Assembly (NCBI RefSeq): GCF_004402215.1
Contig: NZ_SOEZ01000024.1
Span: 35,550-99,549 of the forward strand
Direction: 5' to 3'
DNA from: Cryobacterium tagatosivorans
Lineage (GTDB): Bacteria; Actinomycetota; Actinomycetes; Actinomycetales; Microbacteriaceae
Length of the DNA: 64,000 bases
In this document: positions 25,141-35,390 of the stretch, in pieces
How positions within the stretch are numbered: position 1 is the first letter of the stretch
Layout of the letters: every line of letters begins with the position of its first letter
Notes under the pieces: generated by a model
Told to the model about the DNA's origin: nothing
The model's database searches: none
Seen by the model: the letters and a program-made list of their open reading frames with translations, nothing else
Made by a program: the position numbers and the translations under genes

Positions 25141-25260
25141 GTTTGCACGCTTTCGTTTAGATTCTTGTACGGACATGCCACTCAGCGGGTAGAGGGCGCT
25201 TCGCGGCGAAAATCGTGTGGGGTGGGACCCAACACGCAAGCCAACAGGAAACGATACCAG

Positions 25261-26064
25261 CTATTCGCCCGGCCCGACAATCGGCCCCGGTTCCCCGGCC
25301 GGTTCCCCGGCCGGTTCCCCGGCCTGTTCCCCGCCGTGGTCCCCGGCCGGGAAGTCCGCCGACAGCTCGGCGGCGACCCGGCGGAGCACCGTGGCGAAGC
25401 GCTGCGGTTGCGCCAGGCTCACCAGGTGGGTCGCGCCGGGCACGATCACGAGGTGTCCGCGGCGGCAGGCCGCGAGGAAGCGCCGTTCGTTCAGCCGGAA
25501 CTGGTCCAGTGCCCCGTTCACCAGCCACACCGGCCCCGGGTACGCGGCCAGGCTCGCCAGCGGCCTGAGCGTCCCGGTTGCCCGCAGCCCGGCATCCATG
25601 ACGTCCAGGGCCACCCCGCCGGCCAGCACGTCGAGCGCGCCCTGGCGGGGAACGAGGGCGCGCACCATCGCGGTGTGCAGCCAGAGCCCGCGGTCGGGCA
25701 GCCGATGGATGCCCCGGGCGAGGCCGCGGTACGCGGCCAGCCCCGGCCCTCCCGGCACGGTGGAGCAACCGGCCGCTACCAGCCCGACCACCCGCTCGGG
25801 GTGCTCGCCGGCGTAGGCGATCGCGTAGTAGCCGCCGAGCGAGAGGCCAACGAGCATCACCCGGCCGCCCAGCGCGGTCACGCCGGCATCGATCTCGCGG
25901 AGGGCACCCTCCACCGTGAACTCCTCGCCGATCAGCGCGCCATGGCCGGGCAGATCGATCGCCAGCACGGGGTGCCCGTCGGCGCGGAGCAGTTCCGCCT
26001 GCCGGCGCCACATCGTCGCCGAGGTGCGGATGCCGTGGACGAGCAGGATCGGGACCGGGGCCAT
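25261..26064 (-). CDS. Alpha/beta hydrolase
   Basis: 267 residues. Motifs of the fold in order: the oxyanion loop LLVHGIRTSATMW, the nucleophile elbow GLSLGG with Ser at its centre, a late aspartate in LVNGALDQFRLN, and the catalytic histidine in VPGATHLVSLAQP. The substrate cannot be told. The C-terminus carries three or more AGEP repeats, encoded by a 12-base tandem repeat (about 25290-25330), and is probably disordered. Its ATG overlaps the stop of the response regulator by one base (TGATG), so it is the third gene of the kinase operon and may be coexpressed with its control system. Confidence 0.85.
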   Translation of the reverse strand: MAPVPILLVHGIRTSATMWRRQAELLRADGHPVLAIDLPGHGALIGEEFTVEGALREIDAGVTALGGRVMLVGLSLGGYYAIAYAGEHPERVVGLVAAGCSTVPGGPGLAAYRGLARGIHRLPDRGLWLHTAMVRALVPRQGALDVLAGGVALDVMDAGLRATGTLRPLASLAAYPGPVWLVNGALDQFRLNERRFLAACRRGHLVIVPGATHLVSLAQPQRFATVLRRVAAELSADFPAGDHGGEQAGEPAGEPAGEPGPIVGPGE

Positions 26065-26690
26065 CAGCTGCTCCGAATGGTTCCGGCGGCCCGAGCCGCG
26101 GCGACGGCCGAGGTGCGCGACCCCACCCCGAGCTTGGCGAAGATGTGTGCGAGGTGTGACTTGACCGTGGCCTCGCTGAGGAACAGGTCCTGCCCGATCT
26201 GGCGGTTGGATCGCCCGGCCGCGACGAGGGTGAGCACCTCCGCCTCACGCAGCGACAGCCGGGTCTCCGGCACCTGGGTGCAGGTGTCCAGCCGAGAGGC
26301 GACGGCCGGCGCCAGGGCGCTCTCCCCGGCCGCCGCGGCGCGCACGGCCGCGACGAGCTCGACCGGCGGGGCATCCTTGAGCAGGTAGCCGCTCGCCCCG
26401 GCCTCGATTGCGCCGAGGATGTCGGCATCGGTGTCGTAGTTGGTCAGGACGAGCACGCGCGGCGCGCCGGGACGCGAGCGGACGGCCCGGGTCGCCTCCG
26501 CGCCCTGCAGCTCGCCGGTGAACTGCAGGTCCATGAGCACCAGGTCGACCTCGCCCGCCGCGGCGAGCGCGACCGCCTCCTCCGCGGTGCCGGCCTCCGC
26601 GGTGACCTCCATGTCGGCCTCCGCCGAGAACAGGGCACGCAGGCCCGCGCGCACCACCGGGTGGTCGTCGGCCAGCAGGAGGCGGATCAC
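26064..26690 (-). CDS. LuxR/NarL-family response regulator
   Basis: 208 residues. The receiver domain starts [20 protein letters not shown] with the acidic pair D8/D9 and the phosphoacceptor Asp54 in LVLMDLQF. The output domain is a LuxR helix-turn-helix: [20 protein letters not shown], then [20 protein letters not shown]. It overlaps the upstream histidine kinase by four bases (ATGA), which identifies its partner, and overlaps the downstream hydrolase by one base. Target genes unknown; autoregulation of this operon is usual in the family. Confidence 0.94.
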   Translation of the reverse strand: MIRLLLADDHPVVRAGLRALFSAEADMEVTAEAGTAEEAVALAAAGEVDLVLMDLQFTGELQGAEATRAVRSRPGAPRVLVLTNYDTDADILGAIEAGASGYLLKDAPPVELVAAVRAAAAGESALAPAVASRLDTCTQVPETRLSLREAEVLTLVAAGRSNRQIGQDLFLSEATVKSHLAHIFAKLGVGSRTSAVAAARAAGTIRSS

Positions 26691-27991
26691 GCCGCCCCCT
26701 CGGCCAGGGGGAATGTCACCGCGATGGCCGTTCCGCGGCCGGGCCGCGACTCGACCACGAAGGTTCCGCCGAGCTGTTCCACCCGCTGGCGGATGGCCAC
26801 GAGCCCGAACGACTCCGTCCGCAGCCCCGGTGTCGGCGCCGCCCGGGTGAAGCCCCGCCCGTTGTCGACGACGTCGAGCCTGACCTCGTCGCTCATGTAG
26901 CTGAGGGTGATCTCGGCGCGGGTCGCCGCAGCGTGCTGCGCCACATTGGCCAGCGAGCCCTGGGCGATCCGCAGCAGGGTGGCTTCGAGCCGCATGGGCA
27001 GTTCGACCGGCTCCCCGGTGACGTGCAGGCTCACCGCCGTGGACTCCGCGCTCCCGGCCGCCTCCCGGGTGGCGGTATCGGCCAGCCGGGCGAGCGCGCC
27101 CGGAAGGGTCTGGGTGTCCAGGGCCGGGGGAGTGAGCTCGCGGATGAACCGCCGCGTCTCCTGCAGGTTGGCGGCCGCCGTGTCCCGGGCCAGGCGCAGG
27201 TGCTCAAGCGCCGCGGCATCCGTCACCGTGCGTTCGGCGGCATGGATCAGCAACTGGATGCTGGAGAGGCCCTGGGCGAGGGTGTCGTGGATCTCCCGGG
27301 CGAGCCGTCCGCGCTCGGCGAGGATGCCGGCCTGGCGTTCGGTCGCGGCGAGGTCGGCCTGGGCGCCGCGAAGCTCACCGATCAGGGCCTGGCGCTCCGC
27401 GGCCTCGCGCAGCAGGGCCCGGTACCCCAGGCCGATCGCGACGGCCACGCCGGCGCCGACGAGGGGGCCGAGCGCGGCTCCCACGGTGAAGCCGAGGTTG
27501 CGGCTCAGCGCCCAGACGGCCAGCAGCACGCTGACCAGGACGAGCGGCACGCCCCAGCGCAGTGGGAGCACGTGCAGTTGCAGGAAGAACAGCGGGAAGA
27601 CGATGTAGGCCGCGTCCTGCGCCAGGAGGGTGAGCACCAGCCACTCGACGAGCAGCAGGCCCAGCCAGAGGGGGATGATCCACCGTTCCCGGCGCGTGCG
27701 GGCGAGGTAGCTGCCCGCGACGTAGGTGCCGAGGAACACGGCGGACAGGCCGACGACGAGTTCCGGGTTCGGCCAGGCGCCGAACAGGGCGCGCACGACG
27801 ACGAGGGCGGTCAGCGCCGCGATCAACAGGTGCAGGCCCATCCTCAGGCCGGTGAAGACGGGGGTGAGCGCCGACGGGGGCAGACCGCCGCCGATGACGG
27901 CGGCAGCGTCCCCGGCGGCAGGGCCGCGGGCGGCAGGGCTGGCGGCAGCACTGCCGATGGCGGCAGGTCTGACGGCGGGACGGCTGGACAT
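26687..27991 (-). CDS. NarL-type sensor histidine kinase
   Basis: 434 residues from ATG 27991; earlier in-frame starts would extend it up to 28075. Five or six membrane segments fill the N-terminal half, without a separate extracellular domain. The dimerisation helix has the phosphoacceptor in [20 protein letters not shown] (His about 235). The HATPase_c domain shows the N-box region [20 protein letters not shown], the DNGRGF G1 box, and [20 protein letters not shown]. It should phosphorylate the response regulator encoded directly downstream. The signal is unknown; the architecture recalls membrane-stress sensors such as DesK and LiaS. Confidence 0.92.
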   Translation of the reverse strand: MSSRPAVRPAAIGSAAASPAARGPAAGDAAAVIGGGLPPSALTPVFTGLRMGLHLLIAALTALVVVRALFGAWPNPELVVGLSAVFLGTYVAGSYLARTRRERWIIPLWLGLLLVEWLVLTLLAQDAAYIVFPLFFLQLHVLPLRWGVPLVLVSVLLAVWALSRNLGFTVGAALGPLVGAGVAVAIGLGYRALLREAAERQALIGELRGAQADLAATERQAGILAERGRLAREIHDTLAQGLSSIQLLIHAAERTVTDAAALEHLRLARDTAAANLQETRRFIRELTPPALDTQTLPGALARLADTATREAAGSAESTAVSLHVTGEPVELPMRLEATLLRIAQGSLANVAQHAAATRAEITLSYMSDEVRLDVVDNGRGFTRAAPTPGLRTESFGLVAIRQRVEQLGGTFVVESRPGRGTAIAVTFPLAEGAA

Positions 27992-28128
27992 TGCGCCCAG
28001 CCTAACCAGAGCGCCGGCGTCCCGGCATCCGTCGAAGGGATGAACCTCGCCGCTCGACGCGCTGGACCCCGGCACACCCCGCTGGGCCCGGGACTACCCG
28101 GCCCGACTCGACTCACTAGTCTCGACAG

Positions 28129-29367
28129 ATGACTTCACCGACGAATTCTCCCCAGCCGATCGCCATCGTCAACGCCCGCGTGCTCCCGATCGCGGGCGAC
28201 CCGCTCGAGCGGGGCACCGTGTTGATCCGCGACGGCCGAATCGAGGCCGTCGGCACCGACCTGGCCGTCCCCGCCGACGCCGTGGTCATCGACGCGACCG
28301 GCAAGTGGGTGCTGCCGGGCTTCATCGAGGCGCACGGCCATGTCGGCATCGACGAGGAGGCCAACGGCTGGGCGGGCAACGACACCAACGAGATGACCGA
28401 CCCGAACATGGCCGGAGTCCGGGCGATCGACGCGATCAACATCGACGATGAGGGATTCCGTGACGCGCTGGCCGGGGGGATCACCACGATCGTCGTCAAG
28501 CCGGGTTCCGGCAACCCGATCGGAGGACAGACGGTCGCGATCAAGAGCTGGGGCGGCCGCACCGTCGACGAGCAGGTCGTCAGCGAGTCGGTCAGCGTCA
28601 AGTCGGCCCTCGGCGAGAACCCGAAACGGGTGTACGGCGACCGGACGCAGACCCCCAGCACACGGCTGGGCGTGAGCCTGGTCATCCGCCGGGCTTTCGT
28701 GGAGGCCCGCAACTACGCCGAGGCCCGCGACGCCGCCGAACTGAAGAACGAACCCTTCACCCGCGACCTCGGCAAGGAGACCCTGGCCAGGGTGCTGTCC
28801 GGCGAGCTCGCCTGGGACCAGCATGTGCACCGCCACGACGACATCGCGACCGCGCTCCGCCTGGCCGACGAATTCGGCTACCGCCTGGTGATCAACCACG
28901 GAACCGAGGGACACAAGCTCGCCGACGTGCTCGCCGAGCGCGACATCCCGGTGATCTTCGGGCCGCTGTTCACCTCCCGCACCAAGGTCGAGCTCCGCGA
29001 CCGCGCCATCGGCAACCTCGTCGCGCTCGCCGCGGCCGGCGTGCGGGTGGCCATCACCACCGACCACCCCGTCGTCCCGATCAACTTCCTCGTGCACCAG
29101 GCGTCGTTCGCCGTCAAGGAGGGCCTGCCGGCCCGGGTCGCCCTCGAGGCCCTCACGGTGAACCCCGCCGTGATGATGCGCCTCCAGGACCGGGTCGGTT
29201 CGCTCACGCCGGGCCTCGACGCGGATGTCGTGGTCTGGTCCGGGGACCCCCTCGAAATCACCTCCCGCGCCGAACTCGTGCTCATCTCCGGGACCCCGGT
29301 CTACCGCTGGGCGGACGGCGCGGGACACGTCATCGAGCGCAGCGAGCGGCTCTCAGCACGCGGGTAG
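28129..29367 (+). CDS. Amidohydrolase, imidazolonepropionase-like
   Basis: 412 residues, cytoplasmic. Amidohydrolase superfamily features in order: the N-terminal beta-sandwich strand ARVLPIAGDPLERGTVLIRD, the metal-binding HxH in PGFIEAHGHVGID, a further histidine in FGYRLVINHGTEGH, and the late aspartate in VAITTDHPVVP. The C-terminus returns to the sandwich (SLTPGLDADVVVWSGDPLEI). The subtype is used on cyclic amides and dipeptides; the substrate here is not predictable. It is divergent from the kinase operon and is followed by lepA after 38 bases. Confidence 0.9.
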   Translation: MTSPTNSPQPIAIVNARVLPIAGDPLERGTVLIRDGRIEAVGTDLAVPADAVVIDATGKWVLPGFIEAHGHVGIDEEANGWAGNDTNEMTDPNMAGVRAIDAINIDDEGFRDALAGGITTIVVKPGSGNPIGGQTVAIKSWGGRTVDEQVVSESVSVKSALGENPKRVYGDRTQTPSTRLGVSLVIRRAFVEARNYAEARDAAELKNEPFTRDLGKETLARVLSGELAWDQHVHRHDDIATALRLADEFGYRLVINHGTEGHKLADVLAERDIPVIFGPLFTSRTKVELRDRAIGNLVALAAAGVRVAITTDHPVVPINFLVHQASFAVKEGLPARVALEALTVNPAVMMRLQDRVGSLTPGLDADVVVWSGDPLEITSRAELVLISGTPVYRWADGAGHVIERSERLSARG

Positions 29368-29405
29368 ACCGGCAGAGCCGCTGAGCATGAAAGAATTGGG
29401 CCACC

Positions 29406-31259
29406 ATGTCACCCAGAGCTCTCAAGGCGCTTGAACCGTCCGCCACCCCGCCGGCGTTCATCCGTAACTTCTGCATCATTGCCCACATCGACCACGGCAA
29501 GTCCACGCTGGCCGACCGGATGCTGCAGATCACCGGCGTCGTCGACGAACGGTCGATGCGCGCCCAGTACCTCGACCGGATGGACATCGAGCGCGAGCGC
29601 GGCATCACGATCAAGAGCCAGGCCGTGCGGATGCCCTGGGAGCTTGACGGCCAGACCTACGCGTTGAACATGATCGACACGCCCGGCCACGTCGACTTCA
29701 CCTACGAGGTCTCCCGCAGCCTCGCCGCGTGCGAGGGCGCGATCCTGCTCGTCGACGCGGCCCAGGGCATCGAGGCGCAGACGCTGGCGAACCTCTACCT
29801 CGCCCTCGAGAACGACCTCACCATCATCCCGGTGCTGAACAAGATCGACCTGCCGGCGGCCGACCCCGACAAGTACGCGAAGGAACTGGCCAGCCTCATC
29901 GGCGGCAGCCCCGACGACGTGCTGCGGGTCTCCGGCAAGACCGGCGTCGGGGTCAGCGAACTGCTCGACCGCGCCACCCGGCTCATCCCGGCCCCGGTCG
30001 GCGACCCGGATGCCCCGACCCGCGCGATGATCTTCGACTCGGTCTACGACAGCTACCGCGGCGTGGTCACCTACGTGCGCATGATCGACGGCAAGCTGGG
30101 CCCGCGCGAGAAGATCCAGATGATGTCCACCCGCGCCACCCACGAGATCCTCGAGATCGGCGTCAGCTCCCCGGAGCCGACCCAGAGCCAGGGCCTCGGC
30201 GTCGGCGAGGTCGGTTACCTGATCACGGGCGTGAAGGACGTGCGCCAGTCGAAGGTCGGCGACACGGTCACCACCGCGCTGAAGCCGGCCACGGTCGCCC
30301 TCCCCGGCTACACCGAGCCCAAGCCGATGGTCTTCTCCGGGCTCTACCCGATCGACGGCAGCGACTACCCGGCCCTCCGCGAGGCCCTCGACAAGCTCAA
30401 GCTCTCCGACGCCTCGCTCGTCTACGAGCCGGAAACCTCCGTCGCCCTCGGCTTCGGCTTCCGCTGCGGATTCCTCGGCCTGCTGCACCTCGAGATCATC
30501 ACCGAACGCCTCGACCGCGAATTCGGCCTCGACCTGATCACCACCGCGCCCAGCGTGATCTACGAGGTCACCACCGACGACAAGAAGACCGTCACGGTCA
30601 CGAACCCGAGCGAGTTCCCGAACGGGAAGATCGCGAAGGTCGAGGAGCCGATCGTCAAGGCGGCCATCCTCGCTCCCAAGGACTACGTCGGCGTGATCAT
30701 GGAACTCTGCCAGGGCCGCCGCGGCACCCTCCTCGGCATGGACTACCTCGGCGAGGACCGGGTTGAGATCCGCTACACCATGCCGCTCGGCGAGATCGTG
30801 TTCGACTTCTTCGACAACCTCAAGAGCCGCACGGCCGGCTACGGCTCGCTCGACTACGAGCCGATCGGCTCGCAGGAGGCGGACCTGGTCAAGGTGGACA
30901 TCCTGCTCCAGGGCGAACAGGTCGACGCGTTCAGCGCGATCGTGCACCGGGACAAGGCCTACGAGTACGGCGTGCTGATGACCGGGCGGCTGCGGAAACT
31001 GATCCCGCGCCAGCAGTTCGACGTGCCGATCCAGGCCGCCATCGGCGCCCGGATCATCGCCCGCGAGTCGATCAGCGCCATCCGCAAGGACGTGCTGGCC
31101 AAGTGCTACGGCGGCGACATCTCCCGCAAGCGCAAGCTCCTGGAGAAGCAGAAAGAGGGCAAGAAGCGCATGAAGATGGTCGGCCGGGTCGAGGTGCCGC
31201 AGGAGGCGTTCATCGCCGCGCTCTCCGGCGACGAACCGCCCAAGAAAGAGAAGAAGTAA
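29406..31259 (+). CDS. lepA: Elongation factor 4 (LepA GTPase)
   Basis: 617 residues, normal length. The GTPase domain has the P-loop [16 protein letters not shown], switch region [18 protein letters not shown] and NKIDLPAA. The EF4-specific C-terminal domain is present ([30 protein letters not shown] and the basic end [20 protein letters not shown]). EF4 acts on stalled or misassembled ribosomes and affects initiation. Typical neighbours (rpsT, hemW) support the call. Confidence 0.97.
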   Translation: MSPRALKALEPSATPPAFIRNFCIIAHIDHGKSTLADRMLQITGVVDERSMRAQYLDRMDIERERGITIKSQAVRMPWELDGQTYALNMIDTPGHVDFTYEVSRSLAACEGAILLVDAAQGIEAQTLANLYLALENDLTIIPVLNKIDLPAADPDKYAKELASLIGGSPDDVLRVSGKTGVGVSELLDRATRLIPAPVGDPDAPTRAMIFDSVYDSYRGVVTYVRMIDGKLGPREKIQMMSTRATHEILEIGVSSPEPTQSQGLGVGEVGYLITGVKDVRQSKVGDTVTTALKPATVALPGYTEPKPMVFSGLYPIDGSDYPALREALDKLKLSDASLVYEPETSVALGFGFRCGFLGLLHLEIITERLDREFGLDLITTAPSVIYEVTTDDKKTVTVTNPSEFPNGKIAKVEEPIVKAAILAPKDYVGVIMELCQGRRGTLLGMDYLGEDRVEIRYTMPLGEIVFDFFDNLKSRTAGYGSLDYEPIGSQEADLVKVDILLQGEQVDAFSAIVHRDKAYEYGVLMTGRLRKLIPRQQFDVPIQAAIGARIIARESISAIRKDVLAKCYGGDISRKRKLLEKQKEGKKRMKMVGRVEVPQEAFIAALSGDEPPKKEKK

Positions 31260-31263
31260 CCGG

Positions 31264-31911
31264 ATGCGCCGGGCAACCTTCACCGACGCGGCCGTGACCT
31301 ACGGGGCCATCGGCGGCACCCTCGCGCCCGACCTGCTCCGCTACCCGCCGACCGGCCACCGCCCGCTCGAACGCAGCGTCAGGCTCGGCAGCGGAGACGA
31401 ACGCTTCCGCCTGGCCTCCAAATCCCTGATGACCTGGGGTGTGCAGCGCGGCAGCGGCATGACCGTCACCGACCTGGAAAGCGGAACCGGCGTGCAATAC
31501 ACCGGCCTCCTCTTCAACAACGACGGCACGGCGGCGGCCGACCAGAAGCGTGCGGACACCGAGGCGACCTTCGCGGACGACGGAACGCCGTACATCGAAA
31601 ACGGCATGACCGCCCGGCTGAAAATTCCGTTCGGGCCATTCACCGTCACCACCCCGGTGCGCGTCGTCTACGTGATCGACGAACCCGGCCAGGTCGGCTT
31701 CGCCTACGGCACGATGAAGGGCCACCCGGAGAGCGGCGAGGAGTCCTTCGTCGTCGACAAGCGTGACGATGATTCCGTCTGGCTGACCATCCGGGCGTTC
31801 TCCCGCCCGAGCACCTGGTACTTCCGCCTGGCCTGGCCGATCCTGCGGCTCCAGCAGGCGAAGTTCACGAAACGATACCTGCTGGCGTTGCACCCGGTCG
31901 GGGGAATGTAG
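31264..31911 (+). CDS. DUF1990 family protein
   Basis: 215 residues. It shows the family pattern: FTDAAVTYGAIGGTL near the start, the FRLASKSLMTWGVQRGSGM block, VYVIDEPGQVGFAYGTMKGH and GEESFVVDKRDDDSVWLTIR, and the ending FTKRYLLALHP. The fold is START-like, so binding of a hydrophobic ligand is possible, but no function is established. It begins four bases after lepA and ends seven before hemW, so it is in the same transcription unit. Confidence 0.85.
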   Translation: MRRATFTDAAVTYGAIGGTLAPDLLRYPPTGHRPLERSVRLGSGDERFRLASKSLMTWGVQRGSGMTVTDLESGTGVQYTGLLFNNDGTAAADQKRADTEATFADDGTPYIENGMTARLKIPFGPFTVTTPVRVVYVIDEPGQVGFAYGTMKGHPESGEESFVVDKRDDDSVWLTIRAFSRPSTWYFRLAWPILRLQQAKFTKRYLLALHPVGGM

Positions 31912-31917
31912 GCGGCA

Positions 31918-33141
31918 ATGGCCGGTCCCCAGCCCCTCGGAGATCCAGCCCCGCCCGACGGCATCCTGCCCGTCTCGGCCGCCCTCGGCGCGTCGGATCG
32001 CGACTTCGGCGTTTACCTGCACGTGCCGTTCTGCCGTGTGCGCTGCGGATACTGCGACTTCAACACCTATACCGCCACCGAGCTGCGCGGCGTCAAGCAG
32101 AGCGACTATGCCGGCCAGGCCGTCCTCGAGGTCGAGGCGGCGGGCCGCATCCTCGAAGACTCCGGGCTGCCGGCCCGCGAGGCCTCGACGGTCTTCTTCG
32201 GCGGCGGCACCCCGACGCTCCTGCCGGCCGAGCACCTGGCCCGGATGCTGCAGTCCGTGAGGAGCGTCTGGGGCATCGCCCCCGGCGCCGAGGTCACCAC
32301 CGAGGCCAACCCCGACTCCGTCGACGCGGCCTACCTCGGCCGCCTCGCCGAGGCCGGCTTCACCCGGGTGTCCTTCGGCATGCAGTCGGCCGTCCCGAGC
32401 GTGCTGGCCACCCTCGAACGCACCCACGACCCCGAGCGGGTGCCGCTCGTCGTGCGCTGGGCCAGGGACGCGGGGCTCGACGTCAGCCTCGACCTCATTT
32501 ACGGCACGCCGGGGGAGACCCTCGCCGACTGGCGAGCCAGCCTGGAGCACGCCATCGCCCAGGCCCCCGACCACCTCAGCGCCTACTCGCTGATCGTCGA
32601 GGAGGGCACCAAGCTCGCCCGCCAGATCCGCCGCGGCGAACTGGTCCAGCCCGACGAAGACCTCCAGGCGGACTTCTACGAGCTCGCCGACGACCTGCTC
32701 GCGGCCGCCGGCTACTCCTGGTACGAGGTGAGCAACTGGGCGACGGATGACGCCCACCGCTCCCGCCACAACCTCGCCTACTGGCGCAGCCAGGACTGGT
32801 GGGGCGTCGGGCCCGGCGCGCACAGCCACATCGGCGGAGTGCGCTGGTGGAACGTCAAACACCCGGCCGCCTACGCGGACCGGGTGCTCTCCGGGCAGTC
32901 GCCGGCCGCCGGCCGGGAGACGCTCGACGCCGCGACGCGGGAGGTCGAGCGGGTCCTGCTGCTCAGCCGGATCCGGGAGGGCATCCCGGTCGCGTCGCTG
33001 TCGGCAGAGGGACGCCGTGAGGTTGCCGGGCTGATCGCTGACGAGCTCGTCGACGGCGCGGCGGCCATCGGCGGCTCGATCGAGCTCACCCTTCGGGGCC
33101 GGCTGCTGGCGGACGCGGTCGTCCGCCGCCTGACCGACTGA
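31918..33141 (+). CDS. hemW: Radical SAM heme chaperone HemW
   Basis: 407 residues. The iron-sulfur motif is C39-x3-C43-x2-C46 within YLHVPFCRVRCGYCDFNTY, followed by the SAM-binding VFFGGGTPTLLP. HemW-specific blocks follow: TRVSFGMQSAVPSVLATLER, SLDLIYGTPGETLADWRASL and YEVSNWATDDAHRSRHNLAY (the NxxYW region that separates HemN-like families). It lacks the N-terminal extension of true HemN, so heme trafficking is more likely than coproporphyrinogen oxidation. Older annotations call it hemN. Confidence 0.93.
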   Translation: MAGPQPLGDPAPPDGILPVSAALGASDRDFGVYLHVPFCRVRCGYCDFNTYTATELRGVKQSDYAGQAVLEVEAAGRILEDSGLPAREASTVFFGGGTPTLLPAEHLARMLQSVRSVWGIAPGAEVTTEANPDSVDAAYLGRLAEAGFTRVSFGMQSAVPSVLATLERTHDPERVPLVVRWARDAGLDVSLDLIYGTPGETLADWRASLEHAIAQAPDHLSAYSLIVEEGTKLARQIRRGELVQPDEDLQADFYELADDLLAAAGYSWYEVSNWATDDAHRSRHNLAYWRSQDWWGVGPGAHSHIGGVRWWNVKHPAAYADRVLSGQSPAAGRETLDAATREVERVLLLSRIREGIPVASLSAEGRREVAGLIADELVDGAAAIGGSIELTLRGRLLADAVVRRLTD

Positions 33142-33159
33142 CCGCGCCGCCGCCCGGCC

Positions 33160-33537
33160 CTAGCTGACGAACTTGATCGTGAGCGGGTAGGTGTAGTACT
33201 GGCCGTTGTTGGCTGCCATCGCGGCCATGATTCCGAAGACGATGGCGAGGATCCACGCGGCGGCGAGGATGAGGAAGCCGATCAGGATGAACACCGTGAT
33301 GCCGCCGACGACGTAGGCGATCAGCAGGGTGATCTGGAAGTTCAGGGCCGTCGCCGTGTGCGCGCGGATGAACGGGCCACGGTCCTTGAGGACCAGGTAG
33401 CCGATCAGCGCCGGCAGCGGGCCGAAGAGGATTCCGCCGATGTGGATGAGCGTCGCCCAGAGCTTCTCGTCCGCCGGGTTCATCGGGGTCGGGGCCTGGT
33501 ACTGGTTCGAGGGGGGCGGGGGAGGTGCTGCGGACAT
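33160..33537 (-). CDS. DUF4870 membrane protein
   Basis: 125 residues from ATG 33537, preceded by a GAAGGAGT ribosome site. A proline-rich cytoplasmic N-terminus (SAAPPPPPSNQYQAPTP) leads into DEKLWATLIHIGGILFGPLP, then two hydrophobic segments and the end YYTYPLTIKFVS. This is the DUF4870 (Tic20-like) pattern. Function unknown. The next gene on the same strand is a clear paralog. Confidence 0.85.
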   Translation of the reverse strand: MSAAPPPPPSNQYQAPTPMNPADEKLWATLIHIGGILFGPLPALIGYLVLKDRGPFIRAHTATALNFQITLLIAYVVGGITVFILIGFLILAAAWILAIVFGIMAAMAANNGQYYTYPLTIKFVS

Positions 33538-33627
33538 CTTCGGACTCCTTCTGGGCTGTGACGGCCTTGCTGTGTCGGCCTGGGCCGGCGCCGGTGCGAC
33601 CACGCCGACACCAGAGTAGCGGCCGGC

Positions 33628-34080
33628 CTACTTGATCAGGCGCACCGCGAACGGGTAACGGTAGTGGTGTCCGTCCTTGGCCTGCATGAAGCCGAGGATG
33701 GAGAAGATCAGGCTGACGAGCCACAGGGCGCCGGACAGCATGCCGAAGACCCCGCCGATCCCGAACGTGATCGCCGCGAGGAAGCTGGCGACGATGTTGA
33801 TCGCGACGTAGCCGAACAGCACGGTGATCTGGAAGTTGAGGGCTTCCTTGGCTTCCACGGCCGTGAAGCGGCCGCGATCCTTGAAGATCAGCCAGATCAG
33901 CAGGGCGGGGAGAAAGCTCAGGATGCCGCCCAGGTGGGCGAACGAGGCCCACTGCCGGTCGTCGGTCTCGCTGAGCGGGGCGGCCGGGGCCGCGCCCTGG
34001 TACGGGGCCTGGTACGGGTCCGTGGGCGGGCGCTGTCCGCGGTACGGGTCGTCGGGGATCTGCGCATTCGGATCGCTCAT
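33628..34080 (-). CDS. DUF4870 membrane protein (paralog)
   Basis: 150 residues from ATG 34080; the adjacent ATG at 34083 is equally possible, with GGAAGG upstream. A Pro/Tyr/Asp-rich N-terminus (DPYRGQRPPTDPYQAPYQG) precedes DRQWASFAHLGGILSFLPAL, membrane segments, the block RFTAVEAKEALNFQITVLFG and the end HYRYPFAVRLIK. It matches the downstream paralog closely in its core, so the pair arose by tandem duplication. It is divergent from hrcA. Confidence 0.85.
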   Translation of the reverse strand: MSDPNAQIPDDPYRGQRPPTDPYQAPYQGAAPAAPLSETDDRQWASFAHLGGILSFLPALLIWLIFKDRGRFTAVEAKEALNFQITVLFGYVAINIVASFLAAITFGIGGVFGMLSGALWLVSLIFSILGFMQAKDGHHYRYPFAVRLIK

Positions 34081-34195
34081 CATGGTGCCTTCCAGCGAAT
34101 CGTGCATGTCGGCGGACAGGGATTCCCGCGCCGATATGCATAAGCTACTGCCCCCGATCGGCTTGTAGCAATGGGTGATCCCCAGCGGGTCGCGG

Positions 34196-34227
34196 TATGA
34201 TTGGCACTCAGGAAGGGCGAGTGCCAG
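34196..34227 (+). promoter_or_regulatory. CIRCE operator of hrcA, overlapping a -10 box
   Basis: TTGGCACTC (34201-34209), nine bases, then GAGTGCCAG (34219-34227): the CIRCE arrangement bound by HrcA, here with G/C instead of A/T at the third outer position. A TATGAT box at 34196-34201 touches its left end, so bound HrcA would block transcription start. hrcA begins 60 bases downstream. Confidence 0.85.
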
Positions 34228-34286
34228 CACCGCCCATGAATCAGGCCGAGAACACGGCAACAAGAGCGGAGAGGAGGCGACCCGGC

Positions 34287-35309
34287 ATGGTGTCTGATCG
34301 CAGCCTCGAGGTCCTGCGGGTGATCGTGCAGGACTATGTCGCTTCACGGGAACCGGTCGGTTCCAAGACCATCGTCGACCGGCACTCATTCGGTGTCTCC
34401 GCCGCGACGATCCGCAACGACATGGCCCTCCTCGAAGAGGAGGAGCTCATCGTCGCTCCGCACACCTCATCCGGACGCATCCCCACCGACAAGGGGTACC
34501 GGGTCTTCGTCGACCACCTCGCCGACCTGCGACCGCTGTCCGCCGCGCAGCGACAGGCCATCGAGACCTTCCTCGGCGAGTCCGCCGACCTCGACGAGGT
34601 CCTGGCCCGGAGCGTCAGGCTGCTGTCCCAGCTCACCCACCAGGTCGCGCTCGTGCAGTACCCCTCGCTGTCCCGCGCCACGGTGCGTCACATCGAGCTT
34701 GTGCCCCTCGGCGGCACCCGCATCCTCTCCGTGCTCATCACCGACTCCGGCCGGGTCGAGCAGCGGGTGATCGAGCTGCCGCGGGCCCTCGACGAACAGC
34801 TGCTCGGCGACGTGCGCGCGCGGCTCAACTCGGCGGTGGCCGGCCTCACCATGAGCGAGGCGGCCAGCGCCCTCTCCGGCCCGGCGGGGCTGGTGCCCAG
34901 CGAGCTTGAGGATGTCGTCGGCCCGATTACCGCCACCCTCGGCGACCAGATCGGCGCGAACCGTCACGACAAGCTTGTGATGGCCGGCGCGGCGAACCTG
35001 GTGCGCACCGAACACGACTTCAGCGGCAGCATCTACCCGGTGCTCGAGGCCATCGAAGAGCAGGTCGTCCTGCTGCGCCTGTTCGGCGAGATGGCCACCG
35101 ACCAGCACGGCGTCTCGGTGAGCATCGGACGGGAGAACGCGCCGTTCGGGCTCGGCGAGACATCCGTGCTGACCAGCGGTTACACCTCCCCGGGCGGTGA
35201 CCTCGCCCGGCTGGGCGTGCTCGGCCCGACCCGCATGGACTACTCCAACAACATGGCGGCCGTGCGTGCCGTCGCCCGGTACCTGTCCCGCCTCCTCGGC
35301 GAGAACTGA
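34287..35309 (+). CDS. hrcA: Heat-inducible transcription repressor HrcA
   Basis: 340 residues from ATG 34287 with GAGGAGG upstream; the longer frame from 34197 would overlap the operator. The winged helix (SLEVLRVIVQDYVASREPVG, then FGVSAATIRNDMALLEEEEL) is followed by PHTSSGRIPTDKGYRVFVDH. The middle and C-terminal dimerisation parts are present (VLITDSGRVEQRVIELPRAL and the end TRMDYSNNMAAVRAVARYLS). HrcA binds CIRCE with help of GroEL. It controls its own operon, which includes dnaJ, through the site at 34201-34227. Confidence 0.96.
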   Translation: MVSDRSLEVLRVIVQDYVASREPVGSKTIVDRHSFGVSAATIRNDMALLEEEELIVAPHTSSGRIPTDKGYRVFVDHLADLRPLSAAQRQAIETFLGESADLDEVLARSVRLLSQLTHQVALVQYPSLSRATVRHIELVPLGGTRILSVLITDSGRVEQRVIELPRALDEQLLGDVRARLNSAVAGLTMSEAASALSGPAGLVPSELEDVVGPITATLGDQIGANRHDKLVMAGAANLVRTEHDFSGSIYPVLEAIEEQVVLLRLFGEMATDQHGVSVSIGRENAPFGLGETSVLTSGYTSPGGDLARLGVLGPTRMDYSNNMAAVRAVARYLSRLLGEN

Positions 35310-35390
35310 CCGTCCGGCACCCCCGAACCTCCCTGCCCCAGAACCTCCCTGCCCCAGATCCTCACTCAAGAAATTCAAGGAGAGCCAGCT

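Noticed and set aside
24705..25181. N-terminal extension of the small membrane protein to 345 residues
   Set aside because: The extension overlaps rpsT in antisense and is Ser/Arg-rich; ATG 24704 gives a normal membrane protein.
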